This document shows, in pieces, positions 7,406-16,294 of a stretch of 64,000 bases of DNA. This stretch comes from Leifsonia sp. ZF2019. Its GTDB lineage: Bacteria; Actinomycetota; Actinomycetes; Actinomycetales; Microbacteriaceae. The stretch covers positions 248,001-312,000 of the forward strand of contig NZ_CP065037.1 in assembly GCF_019924635.1 (NCBI RefSeq). Reading direction: 5' to 3'. The notes under the pieces were generated by a model. The model did no database searches and was not told where the DNA came from. It saw only the letters and a list, made by a program, of their open reading frames with translations. The translations under genes were made by a program, and so were the position numbers. The number at the start of each line of letters is the position of its first letter. The first letter of the stretch is position 1.

Positions 7406-10400
7406 ATGACAGCGTCCCGAACTGCTACGCCCGCCCCCGATCCCGAGAGGCGCGCGGCGCGCCCCGCGCGCCGCATCCTCGCCGCCGCGCTCGCCGGCCT
7501 GCTCGCCGCAGCAGGCATGACGGCCGTCGGCGCCACGCCGGCTCTGGCCGCGTCGGCGTCCGTCTCGGTCGCCCCGGCCACCGGCATCGATGCCGACAAC
7601 GGCACCGTCACCGTCACCGGCTCCGGGTTCACCCCCACCGGCGGCGGCGTCAACGGCGTCTACGTGGGCGTCGGGCCCAAAGCGGCGCTCGACGACTCGA
7701 CCTGGTTCGTCAACGCGTCGTTCTATCAGGGCGTCAAGTGGGTCAGCACCATCGCGGCGGACGGTTCGTTCACGTCGACGCTGACCGGACTGAAGAAGGT
7801 CTTCACGGCGAACGGCCGCACCGTGGACTGCTCGACCGAGGAGTGCGGGGTCTTCACGTTCGCCGCCCACGGCTCGACGGATCGCACCCAGGACACCTAC
7901 ACGCCGATCGCGTTCGCGGCACCGCAGCCGGCCAGCACCTCCGTCGCGCTCACCAGCAGCGCCGCGAGCGTGCAGGAGGGCTCGCCGGTCACGCTGACCG
8001 CCACGGTGTCGCCCGCGGACGTCGCCGGAACGGTGACGTTCGCCGAGGGCTCGACCACGCTGGGCAGCCAGGCCGTCTCCGCGGGCACTGCCGCCTTCAC
8101 GAGCAGCGCCCTGGGCGTGGGGACGCACAGCATCACCGCCGCGTTCGCTCCAGCCGACAGCGCGGCGTACGGAGGCTCGACCTCCTCGGCCACGACGGTC
8201 ACCGTCACCGCCGCCCCCCAGCCGACCGGCCCGTCCGTGACCGTCGCGCCCAGCACCGGGATCGACCCCGCCGCGGGCACGGTGACCGTCACGGGCTCGG
8301 GCTTCTCCACCACGGGCTCCGGCTTCTACATCGGCGTCGGACCCAAGTCCGCCGTGGACAACGCCGACTGGTTCGTGAAGGCGAGCTACTACCAGGGCGT
8401 CAAGTGGGCGACCACCGCCGGCACCTACGGCGCGAAGATCAACGCCGACGGCACCATCTCGATCTCTCTGACCAACCTGAAGCGCGTCTTCACGTCGAAC
8501 GGCGCGTCGGTCGACTGCGCCGCCGTCGAGTGCGGCGTCTACACGTTCGCCGCGCACGGCTCCGCCGACCGCAGCCAGGACACCTACACCCCGATCGCCT
8601 TCGCCGAGCCGAAGACGACCACCACCGAGCTCTCGGTGAACGCGACGGCCGTCCAGGCCGGCCGCACGGTCACCCTCACCGCGACCGTCTCGCCGGCCAC
8701 GGCAGGCACGGTCGAGTTCTTCGACGGCACGACCTCGCTCGGCTCGAGCACCGTCACCGACGGCGTCGCCTCGCTCGGCACGACCTCGCTCGCCTCCGGG
8801 GCTCGCTCGCTCACGGCGGCCTTCACCCCCAGCGACGCGACCGTCGCCACGGCGTCGACCTCCTCGGCCAGCACGGTCACCGTGTACGGCGACTCGGACG
8901 CGCTCCCGGTGCTCGTCAGCCTCTCGGTCACGCCGGCCACCGCGGTCGAGGGCACCGAGCTCACCTACACGGCCACCCTGTCCGCGAACCTCGAGGGCGA
9001 CGACCTGCCGACCGCGTTCCCCGGCTCGATCGTCTTCGGCGAGGGTGGCGGGACGTCCGGTCCCGACGCCGGCAGCAGCTATGGCACCGTCTCCGTCACC
9101 GGGAACACCGCGGTGTTCCGCACCTCGACCCTCGCGGTCGGCGAACACAAGGTGCGCGGCTGGTACACGCCGGCGGATGCGACGACGTTCGCCTCCGCTC
9201 GCTCCAACTCGATCACGGCCACGGTGACGGCCAAGCCGGTCACGCCGGGCGTCCCGACCGTGAGCGTGCCGCAGGTCCCCGCGGGCGGCGGAACCGTCAC
9301 GGTGACCGGAAGCGGCTTCTCGACCGCCTCGCCCGGGATCTACCTGGCCCTCGGCCCGGCGGGCCTGCGCGGGTTCTACCAGGACTCGGCCCGGCTGATC
9401 CCGAGCCAGACGGTGTGGATCGCCGTGGGCAACCCCTCGGTGCCCTCCGGCACTACCCGCACCGCGCCGCTGAACGCGGACGGCACGTTCGCCGTGGACA
9501 TCACCGTTCCCGCTCCGGACGCGATCACACCCGCCTACGCCGTCTACACCTCCAAGGCGCACGGCCAGGGCCTGGTCGACACGACCCAGGACACGAACAC
9601 CCCCGTGGCGTTCGCCTCGTCCGGCACCGCGGTCACGCCGACCGTGACGGTATCGACGTCCAGCGGCACCGGCAACACGGGCGACCCGGTCGACGTCACC
9701 GTGCGGGTCACCCCCGCCGCCGAGGGCACGATCGCCATCCTCGACAACGGCAAGGTCGTCGCCAGCGGGCTCCGCCTCGTCGCGGACACGGTCGCGCCGG
9801 CGTCGGGCGTCGTCACCTTCGCCGCCCTCGCCGCTGCGAGCTCGTCGTCGGTGACCGCACGGGTGCCCGGCCTCGCCTCCGGAACGCACGCCTTCTCGGC
9901 GAGCTTCACGCCGGACGACCCCACGTTGTTCACGCCCGTGGTCTCGCCCTCCGTCGACGTCGTCATCGCCCCCGCGGCCGCCGTGACCCCGCAGGCCCCG
10001 GCCCCCGTCGCCGCGGTGCAGCCGACCTGCGTGGCGCGCGCCGTCGGCGACGCGACGCTCGACTGGGGCGTGAAGACGAGCTTCCGCAACTACATCAGCG
10101 GTGGCATCGCCAACGGATCGTGGACCCTCTCGGGAGTGACCTACGCCGGCGGCCAGTACGGCTGGAGCGGCGGAAAGGGCAGCTTCAACCCGGACGAGAC
10201 GCGCGGACTCGTGCGCTATTCGGGCTCGGTCTCGTTCACGGGACACGACGGAGTGCTGAACCTGGTGCTCTCGAACCTCGCGACCCGGGTCACCAGCGCG
10301 ACGCAGGCGACCCTCATCGCCGACGTCCACTCGACCGACATGAGCGGCAACCCGAGCGACTACTCGGGCGTCTCGTTCGCGACGATCGCGCTCGGCGGCG

Positions 10401-10699
10401 GCACGGCCTCCGGCTCGACGTTCGCGGTCGACGGCGCGGCCACCGCGCTGACCGCGGACGGCGCCAAGGCGTTCGCCGGCTTCTACAACGCGGGCGACGC
10501 GCTGGACCCGATCTCGTTCCGGTTCCCGCTCGGCGGCGAGGTGGAGTGCGACAGCACCACCGCCTCCTCGCTGGCGTCGACCGGCAGCACCGGCTCGGCC
10601 GCCGTGCCCCTGCTCGGCGGTCTGCTGATCCTCGCGGGCGTCGCCGCCGTCGCGGCCATGCGCCGCCGGTCGGTGCGCGCGGACGTGGAGGCTGTGTGA
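7406..10699 (+). CDS. Wall-anchored HtaA-domain haem-binding surface protein with repeated modules
   Basis: This 1097-residue exported protein begins with a signal peptide (cleavage probable after ALA near residue 48). Three related modules follow at about 52-171, 277-401 and 618-740. Modules 1 and 2 each carry a Cys pair in VDC...ECGV(F/Y)TFAAHG and end QDTYTPIAFA. Ig-like repeats lie between them. An HtaA domain spans about 874-1050 (DWGVKTSFRNYI). The C-terminus has an LASTG sorting-like motif near 1055, a membrane segment and a basic tail. HtaA proteins bind haem or haemoglobin at the surface and pass haem to HmuT. The start has AGGAG upstream. It opens the iron-regulated operon and overlaps HmuT by GTGA. 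Confidence 0.88.
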   Translation: MTASRTATPAPDPERRAARPARRILAAALAGLLAAAGMTAVGATPALAASASVSVAPATGIDADNGTVTVTGSGFTPTGGGVNGVYVGVGPKAALDDSTWFVNASFYQGVKWVSTIAADGSFTSTLTGLKKVFTANGRTVDCSTEECGVFTFAAHGSTDRTQDTYTPIAFAAPQPASTSVALTSSAASVQEGSPVTLTATVSPADVAGTVTFAEGSTTLGSQAVSAGTAAFTSSALGVGTHSITAAFAPADSAAYGGSTSSATTVTVTAAPQPTGPSVTVAPSTGIDPAAGTVTVTGSGFSTTGSGFYIGVGPKSAVDNADWFVKASYYQGVKWATTAGTYGAKINADGTISISLTNLKRVFTSNGASVDCAAVECGVYTFAAHGSADRSQDTYTPIAFAEPKTTTTELSVNATAVQAGRTVTLTATVSPATAGTVEFFDGTTSLGSSTVTDGVASLGTTSLASGARSLTAAFTPSDATVATASTSSASTVTVYGDSDALPVLVSLSVTPATAVEGTELTYTATLSANLEGDDLPTAFPGSIVFGEGGGTSGPDAGSSYGTVSVTGNTAVFRTSTLAVGEHKVRGWYTPADATTFASARSNSITATVTAKPVTPGVPTVSVPQVPAGGGTVTVTGSGFSTASPGIYLALGPAGLRGFYQDSARLIPSQTVWIAVGNPSVPSGTTRTAPLNADGTFAVDITVPAPDAITPAYAVYTSKAHGQGLVDTTQDTNTPVAFASSGTAVTPTVTVSTSSGTGNTGDPVDVTVRVTPAAEGTIAILDNGKVVASGLRLVADTVAPASGVVTFAALAAASSSSVTARVPGLASGTHAFSASFTPDDPTLFTPVVSPSVDVVIAPAAAVTPQAPAPVAAVQPTCVARAVGDATLDWGVKTSFRNYISGGIANGSWTLSGVTYAGGQYGWSGGKGSFNPDETRGLVRYSGSVSFTGHDGVLNLVLSNLATRVTSATQATLIADVHSTDMSGNPSDYSGVSFATIALGGGTASGSTFAVDGAATALTADGAKAFAGFYNAGDALDPISFRFPLGGEVECDSTTASSLASTGSTGSAAVPLLGGLLILAGVAAVAAMRRRSVRADVEAV

Positions 10700-11844
10700 C
10701 GCCCGACGGCACCTCGCCCATGGGCGGCGCTTCCCGCGCCGCCCATGGGCGTTCCCGCACCCTCCGCGCCGCGCGCGCTGTCGCCGTCGCCGTCCTCGTC
10801 GGCGTGCTGACGGGATGCGCGGCGGGCACGCCGGCGGTCTCGCCGACGAGCGCGAAACCATCGCCCTCCGCGACCGTGACCGGCGAGACGCTCCCGGACC
10901 CCCGCACCATCACCGGCCCGTCGACGGCCGCCTCCATCGCCGAGATCGTCCCCGTCGAGAAGAGCCCGAAGCCGTCGCTGCCGGTCACGGTCACCGACAC
11001 GACCGGCACCTCCGTGACCGTCACCGACACCAGCCGCATCCTCGCCCTCGACATCTACGGCACCCTGGCCGAGACGGTCGTCGGGCTGGGCCTGGGCGAC
11101 AAGCTCGTCGGGCGCGGCTCCTCCAACACGCTCGACGTGATGAAGGACCTCCCCCTGGTCACGCAGAACGGCCACGAGCTCAACGGCGAGGCGATCCTCG
11201 CCCTGCGGCCCACACTCGTGCTCACCGACACCACGCTCGGCCCGCGCGAGGTGCAGGACCAGCTGCGCGCCTCCGGTGTCCCCGTCGTGTTCTTCGACCC
11301 GAAGCGCAGTATCGCGACGGTCGGCGAGCAGACGCGGGCGGTCGCGCACGCGGTGGGGCTCGACGCCGTCGGCGAGAAGCTGGTGAAGCGCACGGACGAG
11401 GAGCTCGTCGCGGCCAAGGCGGACATCGCGAAGCTCGCCCCGCGCTCCGACGCGGACAGGCTGCGCGTCGCGTTCCTGTACGTGCGCGGCACCGCCGGGG
11501 TCTTCTTCCTCTTCGGCAAGGGGATGGGCGCCGACGACCTGATCTCGGGCGTCGGCGCGGTGGACGTCGCCTCGGCCGCCGGCATCACCGGCGCGAAGCC
11601 CGCGAACAGCGAGGCCCTGCTGGCGACCAACCCGGACGTCTTCCTGATGATGACGGACGGACTCGAGTCGACGGGCGGCGTCGACGGCCTCCTGAAGCGG
11701 CCCGGGGTGGCGGACACCCTCGCGGGTCAGCACCGGCGCATCGTCGACATGTCCGACGGGCAGATCCTCTCGTTCGGTCCGACCACGCCCGCGGTGCTGC
11801 GCTCGCTCGCCGACGCGCTGTACCGGCCCGGGGCGACGGGATGA
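10696..11844 (+). CDS. hmuT: Haem ABC transporter substrate-binding lipoprotein
   Basis: This 382-residue lipoprotein has the lipobox LTGC at residues 38-41, so it is anchored outside the membrane. The remainder is a class III (Peripla_BP_2/TroA-like) binding protein, with the core beginning near residue 110 (SRILALDIYGTLAETVVGLG). This family takes haem, siderophores or B12. Location directly after an HtaA protein and before FecCD-type permease and ATPase genes points to haem. The GTG start overlaps the HtaA stop (GTGA), and the stop overlaps the permease start (ATGA), so translation is coupled through the operon. Confidence 0.88.
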   Translation: MTPDGTSPMGGASRAAHGRSRTLRAARAVAVAVLVGVLTGCAAGTPAVSPTSAKPSPSATVTGETLPDPRTITGPSTAASIAEIVPVEKSPKPSLPVTVTDTTGTSVTVTDTSRILALDIYGTLAETVVGLGLGDKLVGRGSSNTLDVMKDLPLVTQNGHELNGEAILALRPTLVLTDTTLGPREVQDQLRASGVPVVFFDPKRSIATVGEQTRAVAHAVGLDAVGEKLVKRTDEELVAAKADIAKLAPRSDADRLRVAFLYVRGTAGVFFLFGKGMGADDLISGVGAVDVASAAGITGAKPANSEALLATNPDVFLMMTDGLESTGGVDGLLKRPGVADTLAGQHRRIVDMSDGQILSFGPTTPAVLRSLADALYRPGATG

Positions 11845-12959
11845 CCGCTCACGGCGTACGCGCCGGTCGGACCTCACGCGCGGGCCGGCCGGAGCAGCCC
11901 GATCGCTCGACCGTCGCCGCTGTGACCAGGGCGCGCGGCCGGCGGGCGCTCGTCATCGGAGCGATGGTGGTGCTGCTGCTCGCCGTCGTGCTGACGTCGT
12001 CCGCTCTCGGCCAGTTCTCGCTCTCCCCGGCCGAGATCGTCGGCTCCTTCGCGCGCCGCCTCGGCCTCGTGCCGTCGGCGCCGGCCGACGCCTATGCCGA
12101 TGGCGCACTCTGGAACGTGCGGTTCCCGCGCCTCGTGCTCGGCCTCGTCGTCGGCGCCGCGCTCGGCGTCGCGGGCGCGCTGATGCAGGGCGTGTTCGCG
12201 AACCCGCTCGCAGAGCCCGCCGTGGTCGGCGTCTCCGCGGGCGCCGCGGTCGGGGCGTGCGCCGCCATCGTCTTCGGGCTGCAGACGTTCGGCGCGGCGA
12301 CCGTGCCGGCGGCGGCGTTCGTCTCCGGAGTGATCACGACCGTGCTCGTCTACGTGCTGGCGCGCGCCCGCGGACGCACCCGCGTGCTCATGCTCGTGCT
12401 CACCGGCATCGCCGTCAACGCGATCGCCAATGCAGTGATCGCGCTCTTCGTGTTCCTCGCCGACACCGCGAGCCGTGAGCAGATCATGTTCTGGCAGCTC
12501 GGCTCCCTCAACGGCGCGTCCTGGTCGGCGGTGGGCGTCACCCTGCCGCTGCTGGTCGTCGGCGTCGTCTGCGCCTGTCTGATGTCGCGGCGCCTGGATG
12601 CGCTCGCGCTCGGCGACCGCAGCGCCCGCCACCTCGGGGTGCCCGTCGAGCGCGTGCGGCTGGTCTCCATCCTCCTGGTGGCCCTGCTCACCGCGGTCGC
12701 CGTCTCGTTCGCCGGGATCATCGCCTTCGTCGGCCTGATCGTGCCGCACCTGCTCCGGCTGCTGATCGGACCGGGGCACGGCGCTCTGCTGCCCGCGAGC
12801 GCCCTCGGCGGCGCACTGCTGATCTCGATCGCCGACGTGGTCGCCCGCACGGCCATCCCGTTCGCCGACCTGCCGATAGGCATGTTCACCGCCCTGGTCG
12901 GCGGCCCCGTGTTCTTCATCCTGCTGCGGAGGACCGTGGCGGCGGGGGAGAGCGCATGA
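11841..12959 (+). CDS. hmuU: FecCD-family haem ABC permease
   Basis: This 372-residue integral membrane protein of the FecCD/BtuC family has about 9-10 TM helices after a basic N-terminus of some 40 residues. Typical FecCD sequences are visible: RFPRLVLGLVVGAALGVAGA, LMQGVFANPLAEPAVVG and the cytoplasmic segment GFVGLIVPHLLRL-like AFVGLIVPHLLRLLIGPGH. It moves haem from HmuT through the membrane using HmuV. The ATG overlaps the hmuT stop and the stop overlaps the hmuV start. Confidence 0.92.
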   Translation: MTAHGVRAGRTSRAGRPEQPDRSTVAAVTRARGRRALVIGAMVVLLLAVVLTSSALGQFSLSPAEIVGSFARRLGLVPSAPADAYADGALWNVRFPRLVLGLVVGAALGVAGALMQGVFANPLAEPAVVGVSAGAAVGACAAIVFGLQTFGAATVPAAAFVSGVITTVLVYVLARARGRTRVLMLVLTGIAVNAIANAVIALFVFLADTASREQIMFWQLGSLNGASWSAVGVTLPLLVVGVVCACLMSRRLDALALGDRSARHLGVPVERVRLVSILLVALLTAVAVSFAGIIAFVGLIVPHLLRLLIGPGHGALLPASALGGALLISIADVVARTAIPFADLPIGMFTALVGGPVFFILLRRTVAAGESA

Positions 12960-13798
12960 GCGCGCCGGCCCCGGGGGGCGCGGCGATCACGACCGGCGGA
13001 GCGGAACTGCACGGCGTCGGTGTGACGATCGCCGGCCGTCGCATCCTCGACGGCGTCGACATCGCCGTCCGCCCGGGCGAGCTGGTGGCCCTCATCGGCC
13101 CGAACGGAGCGGGCAAGTCGACCGCGCTGGGCGTGCTCGCCGGCGACACGGCTCCTGACAGCGGCGTCGCCCTGATCGGCGGGCGGGACGCGCGCACGGT
13201 GAAGGTCGCGGAGCTCGGCCGGATGCGCGCCGTGCTGCTGCAGCAGAAGGGCGTCTCGTTCTCCTACCCCGTGCGCGAGGTCGTGGCGATGGGACGGATG
13301 CCGTGGGCGCGCACGCCGCAGAGCAGCGACGATGACGCCATCGTCGCCGACGCTCTGGAGCGCACGTCCACGGAGCACCTCGCGGATCGCGACGTGACCA
13401 CGCTCTCCGGGGGTGAGCTCGCCCGCGTCTCCCTCGCCCGCGTGCTCGCCCAACGCTGCCCGATCGTGCTGCTCGACGAGCCGACGGACGCGCTCGACCT
13501 CGGCCACCAGGAGCAGGTGCTCGCCCTCGCCGCCGAGCTCGCCCGCTCCGGCTGCGCCGTGCTCGCCGTGCTGCACGACCTCAACCTGGCGGCCGCGTAC
13601 GCCGACCGCGTCGTGCTGCTGAGCGACGGCCGCGTGGTCGCCGACGGCACGCCGGAGGACGTGCTCACGGCCGAGCGGGTGGCTGCGGTCTACGCCTATC
13701 CGGTCGATGTCATCCCGCACCCGGGGAGCGGGGCACCCTTGGTGCTTCCTGTGCGTCCACCGGGTGCGCGACGCCCCTCCGGTACCATCGAGGGGTGA
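12956..13798 (+). CDS. hmuV: Haem ABC transporter ATP-binding protein
   Basis: This 280-residue ATPase energises HmuU. It has Walker A GPNGAGKST (about residues 45-53), a Q-loop LLQQKG, the signature TLSGGELARVSLARV, Walker B IVLLDEPTDALD and switch His in AVLHDLNLA. Length and motif order fit FecE/HmuV ATPases. It overlaps hmuU by ATGA. Its TGA overlaps the GTG of the next small membrane protein, which could therefore belong to the operon or have its own promoter (a TACCAT box lies inside the hmuV end). Confidence 0.93.
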   Translation: MSAPAPGGAAITTGGAELHGVGVTIAGRRILDGVDIAVRPGELVALIGPNGAGKSTALGVLAGDTAPDSGVALIGGRDARTVKVAELGRMRAVLLQQKGVSFSYPVREVVAMGRMPWARTPQSSDDDAIVADALERTSTEHLADRDVTTLSGGELARVSLARVLAQRCPIVLLDEPTDALDLGHQEQVLALAAELARSGCAVLAVLHDLNLAAAYADRVVLLSDGRVVADGTPEDVLTAERVAAVYAYPVDVIPHPGSGAPLVLPVRPPGARRPSGTIEG

Positions 13799-14166
13799 AT
13801 TGGTGGGTCGTGGGCGTCATCGTGGCGCTCGTCGTGGTGATCGTCGTGGCCGTGCGGCTCGGCTGGATCGACCTCTCCAACAAGACGCAGCGCGGCTCCG
13901 GCACCATGACCGGCGCCCTCGGCGGATCGTTCGACGAGATCTTCGCGCCGACCCGGCACGAAGCGCAGCAGGAGCTCGACCGCCAGTCGTTCCTCCCCGC
14001 GCCCGCACCCCTCCCCGGCGACGGCGAGAAGGGCGTCTGGGAGGGCGGCAAGATCACGATCGACGTCGGTGCGCAGGGCAACGGCCAGCGCGCGGCGGGC
14101 CGCGACGTCGACGACGACGGCCGGGCTACCGTCGTTGCAGGTCGGCGTACTCGGGATGCTCGCTGA
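13795..14166 (+). CDS. Small single-pass membrane protein of unknown function
   Basis: The predicted protein has 123 residues. One membrane segment lies at about residues 3-21 (WWVVGVIVALVVVIVVAV), followed by a soluble part with LGGSFDEIFAPTRHEAQQELDRQ and a low-complexity Asp/Arg-rich tail. The middle part recalls small actinobacterial DUF6191-like proteins, but I am not certain. The GTG at 13795 overlaps the hmuV stop and also stands 6 nt after TACCAT, so it may be made both by coupling and from a leaderless mRNA. The last 41 bases overlap the convergent acetyltransferase gene, so the tail is little constrained. Confidence 0.65.
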   Translation: MNWWVVGVIVALVVVIVVAVRLGWIDLSNKTQRGSGTMTGALGGSFDEIFAPTRHEAQQELDRQSFLPAPAPLPGDGEKGVWEGGKITIDVGAQGNGQRAAGRDVDDDGRATVVAGRRTRDAR

Positions 14167-14410
14167 TCCAGCTCCGCACATAAGGGCAGGACGCGACCAC
14201 CCGACGCTCTGAGTTGTCGCGCACGTCATCGAGCGCCGTCTGCACGAGCGTCGACGCCATCCCCTTCTCACGTTTCTCCGGGTCGACCTCGGTGTGCGTG
14301 AACACGATCGCGTCGTCCCGCAGGTCGTACTCGGCGACGCCGATGCGCTCGCCGTCCTTGTAGAGCGCGTAGCGCGACTCGTCCGGTTCGTTCTGCACGG
14401 TCAGGCTCAT
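14126..14410 (-). CDS. Small GNAT-like acetyltransferase (YidJ/NATD1 type)
   Basis: The protein has 94 residues, typical of the short N-acetyltransferase-like family (PF14542). The beta strands of EPDESRYALYKDGERIGVAEY are followed by IVFTHTEVDPEKREKGMAS, where the acetyl-CoA loop is shortened, and by ASCPYVRSWISEHPEY, a hallmark of this family. The substrate is unknown. The ATG at 14410 is preceded by TAGCGT and a 7-nt gap, so it is probably leaderless. It overlaps the convergent small membrane protein gene by 41 bases. Confidence 0.87.
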   Translation of the reverse strand: MSLTVQNEPDESRYALYKDGERIGVAEYDLRDDAIVFTHTEVDPEKREKGMASTLVQTALDDVRDNSERRVVASCPYVRSWISEHPEYADLQRR

Positions 14411-14441
14411 GGGGCTCACGCTACCCCGGATGGCCGCCGAG

Positions 14442-14465
14442 TTTTCTGGACGCGTGTCTAGAAAA
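14442..14465. promoter_or_regulatory. Probable TetR operator
   Basis: A 24-nt palindrome with 20 of 24 positions symmetric: outer arms TTTTCT/AGAAAA surround the core GGACGCGTGTCT. It lies 6 nt before the TAGAGT -10 box of the downstream TetR gene and between two divergent genes, so TetR autoregulation is likely. Confidence 0.65.
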
Positions 14466-14482
14466 TGGCGTAGAGTCACGGT

Positions 14483-15157
14483 GTGACCCCCTCCGAGAGG
14501 ACGACGCCGTCCGAACCCGCCCTCGCCGCCGTGCGCGGCGGCCTGCGTGATTCGGCCGATCCGCGTGTCCAGCGCACCCGCCAGAAGCTGTTCGACGCCG
14601 TCGAGCGGCTCTCCGCCCGGCCGGGGGAGGTGACGGTGAGCGCGATCGTCGCCGAGTCCGGAGTGAGCCGCGCCACCTTCTACACGCACTTCGCCGACAT
14701 CGACGAGCTGGCGCTGCGGATGCAGGAGTCGGCCTTCGCGGCGATCGCCGCCTCCGAGCGAGACGGGCACGCGGGCGACCACACCGCCGCGATGCTCGAC
14801 TCCCAGCGCCTGCTGGTCGAGCACTATGCCGACCACCGCTCGCTCTACGCCGCCGTCTACCGCCTGCCCGCGGGACGCGGCGTGCAGGCGCGGGTCGCCT
14901 GGGTCATGGCCGGGAGCATCCGGTCGCACATCCAGGACACCGGCGCGCTGCCGGCCGGGCTCGACGTCGACCTCGCCGCCACCTACATCGCGAACGCCGC
15001 GACCGGCCTGCTCGTGTCGTGGGTGCTCGGCGAGGTGGAGGCCGAGCCCGAGCAGCTCGCCGAGCACCTCCTCGAACTCATGCCCGCGTGGATGCATGCC
15101 GGGCACCCCGCCGCCGGAGACACCGGCGACATCACACCCGAAAGGAACACCCCATGA
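14483..15157 (+). CDS. TetR/AcrR-family regulator coupled to alcohol dehydrogenase
   Basis: The protein has 224 residues. The HTH lies at about residues 30-78, with VSAIVAESGVSRATFYTHF as the recognition region. A TetR_C-like ligand domain follows. The GTG at 14483 is 6 nt after TAGAGT (leaderless pattern). The stop overlaps the alcohol dehydrogenase start (ATGA), so regulator and enzyme are coexpressed. The natural inducer may be a substrate or product of that enzyme; this is inference. Confidence 0.9.
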   Translation: MTPSERTTPSEPALAAVRGGLRDSADPRVQRTRQKLFDAVERLSARPGEVTVSAIVAESGVSRATFYTHFADIDELALRMQESAFAAIAASERDGHAGDHTAAMLDSQRLLVEHYADHRSLYAAVYRLPAGRGVQARVAWVMAGSIRSHIQDTGALPAGLDVDLAATYIANAATGLLVSWVLGEVEAEPEQLAEHLLELMPAWMHAGHPAAGDTGDITPERNTP

Positions 15158-16242
15158 AAGCAGTCGTCGTGCGCGAGATCGGCGCAGGCTTCGAGACCGC
15201 CGAACTGCAGATCGCGACACCACGGGGCCGGGAAGTGCTGCTCGACGTCAAGGCGTCCGGGCTCTGCCACACCGACCTGACCATGTCGCGTCACGAGATG
15301 GGCACACCGCTGCCCGCCGTCTTCGGTCACGAGGTCGCGGGTATCGTCACCGAGGTCGGCCCCGATGTGACCGAGCTCGCCGTCGGCGACCACGTGGTCG
15401 GGTGCCTCGTGCAGTACTGCGGCGCGTGCGAGAGGTGTCTCTCGGGTCGCGTCTACCAGTGCCTCCACCCCGAGAAGACGCTCCGTGCCGACGACGAGCC
15501 GGCCCGGCTCAGCGAGGACGGTTCCCCGGTCTTCCAGGCGTTCGGGCTGGGCGGCTTCGCGCAGCAGGCTCTCATCCACGAGAACCAGCTGGTGAAGGTG
15601 CCCGACGAGATCCCGTTCCCGCAGGCCGCGCTGCTCGGCTGCGGCGTCGTCACCGGTGCGGGAGCCGTCATCAACACCGCGAACGTGCAGGCGGGCGACT
15701 CCGTGGTCGTCATCGGCGCGGGCGGCGTCGGGCTCAACGCGATCAACGGGGCCCTGGTCGCCGGGGCGGCCACGATCATCGCGGTCGACATCGCCGACGA
15801 CAAGCTCGAGAAGGCGCGCAGCTTCGGGGCGACCCATGTCGTCAACTCGACCGCGGGCGACCCTGTCGCCGCCGTGCTCGGGATCACCGGCCGGGGCGCG
15901 GACGCGGTGTTCGACTTCGTCGGCATCAAGCAGGTCGCCGAGCAGGGCCTCCAGATGGTCGCGCCCGGCGGGGGTCTCTACCTCATCGGCGTGATCGACC
16001 CGACCTCCGAGATCGCGGTGCACCAGGTCGGCCTGATCGGCTCCCAGCGCCGCATCCAGGGCGTCTACATGGGCTCGACGACCGCCAAGCGCGACATCCC
16101 GCTCTACGCGAACCTGTACCTCCAGGGGCGCTTCGAACTCGATGCGCTGCTGTCGAAGGAGATCGCGCTCGACGAGATCGAGCAGGGGTACGAGGCCTTG
16201 AAGGACCCGAACGTGACCCGCGTCGTCGTCACCTCTCTCTGA
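15154..16242 (+). CDS. Zinc-dependent alcohol dehydrogenase (class III/NDMA-type MDR)
   Basis: This 362-residue cytoplasmic medium-chain dehydrogenase oxidises an alcohol with NAD or a bound nicotinamide. The catalytic zinc ligands are the Cys in SGLCHTDL (about 37) and the His in GHEVAG. The structural-zinc Cys cluster is near residues 86-105 (YCGACERC plus a later Cys). The Rossmann fold shows VVVIGAGGVGLNAI. Sequence style resembles class III and NDMA-dependent enzymes; the substrate cannot be fixed. The ATG overlaps the TetR stop, with AAGGA upstream as ribosome-binding site. Confidence 0.9.
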   Translation: MKAVVVREIGAGFETAELQIATPRGREVLLDVKASGLCHTDLTMSRHEMGTPLPAVFGHEVAGIVTEVGPDVTELAVGDHVVGCLVQYCGACERCLSGRVYQCLHPEKTLRADDEPARLSEDGSPVFQAFGLGGFAQQALIHENQLVKVPDEIPFPQAALLGCGVVTGAGAVINTANVQAGDSVVVIGAGGVGLNAINGALVAGAATIIAVDIADDKLEKARSFGATHVVNSTAGDPVAAVLGITGRGADAVFDFVGIKQVAEQGLQMVAPGGGLYLIGVIDPTSEIAVHQVGLIGSQRRIQGVYMGSTTAKRDIPLYANLYLQGRFELDALLSKEIALDEIEQGYEALKDPNVTRVVVTSL

Positions 16243-16294
16243 CCGGCCCGCTCCGCACGGAGCGATGGCGGCGGGGCGCTGCGAGAATGGACCC

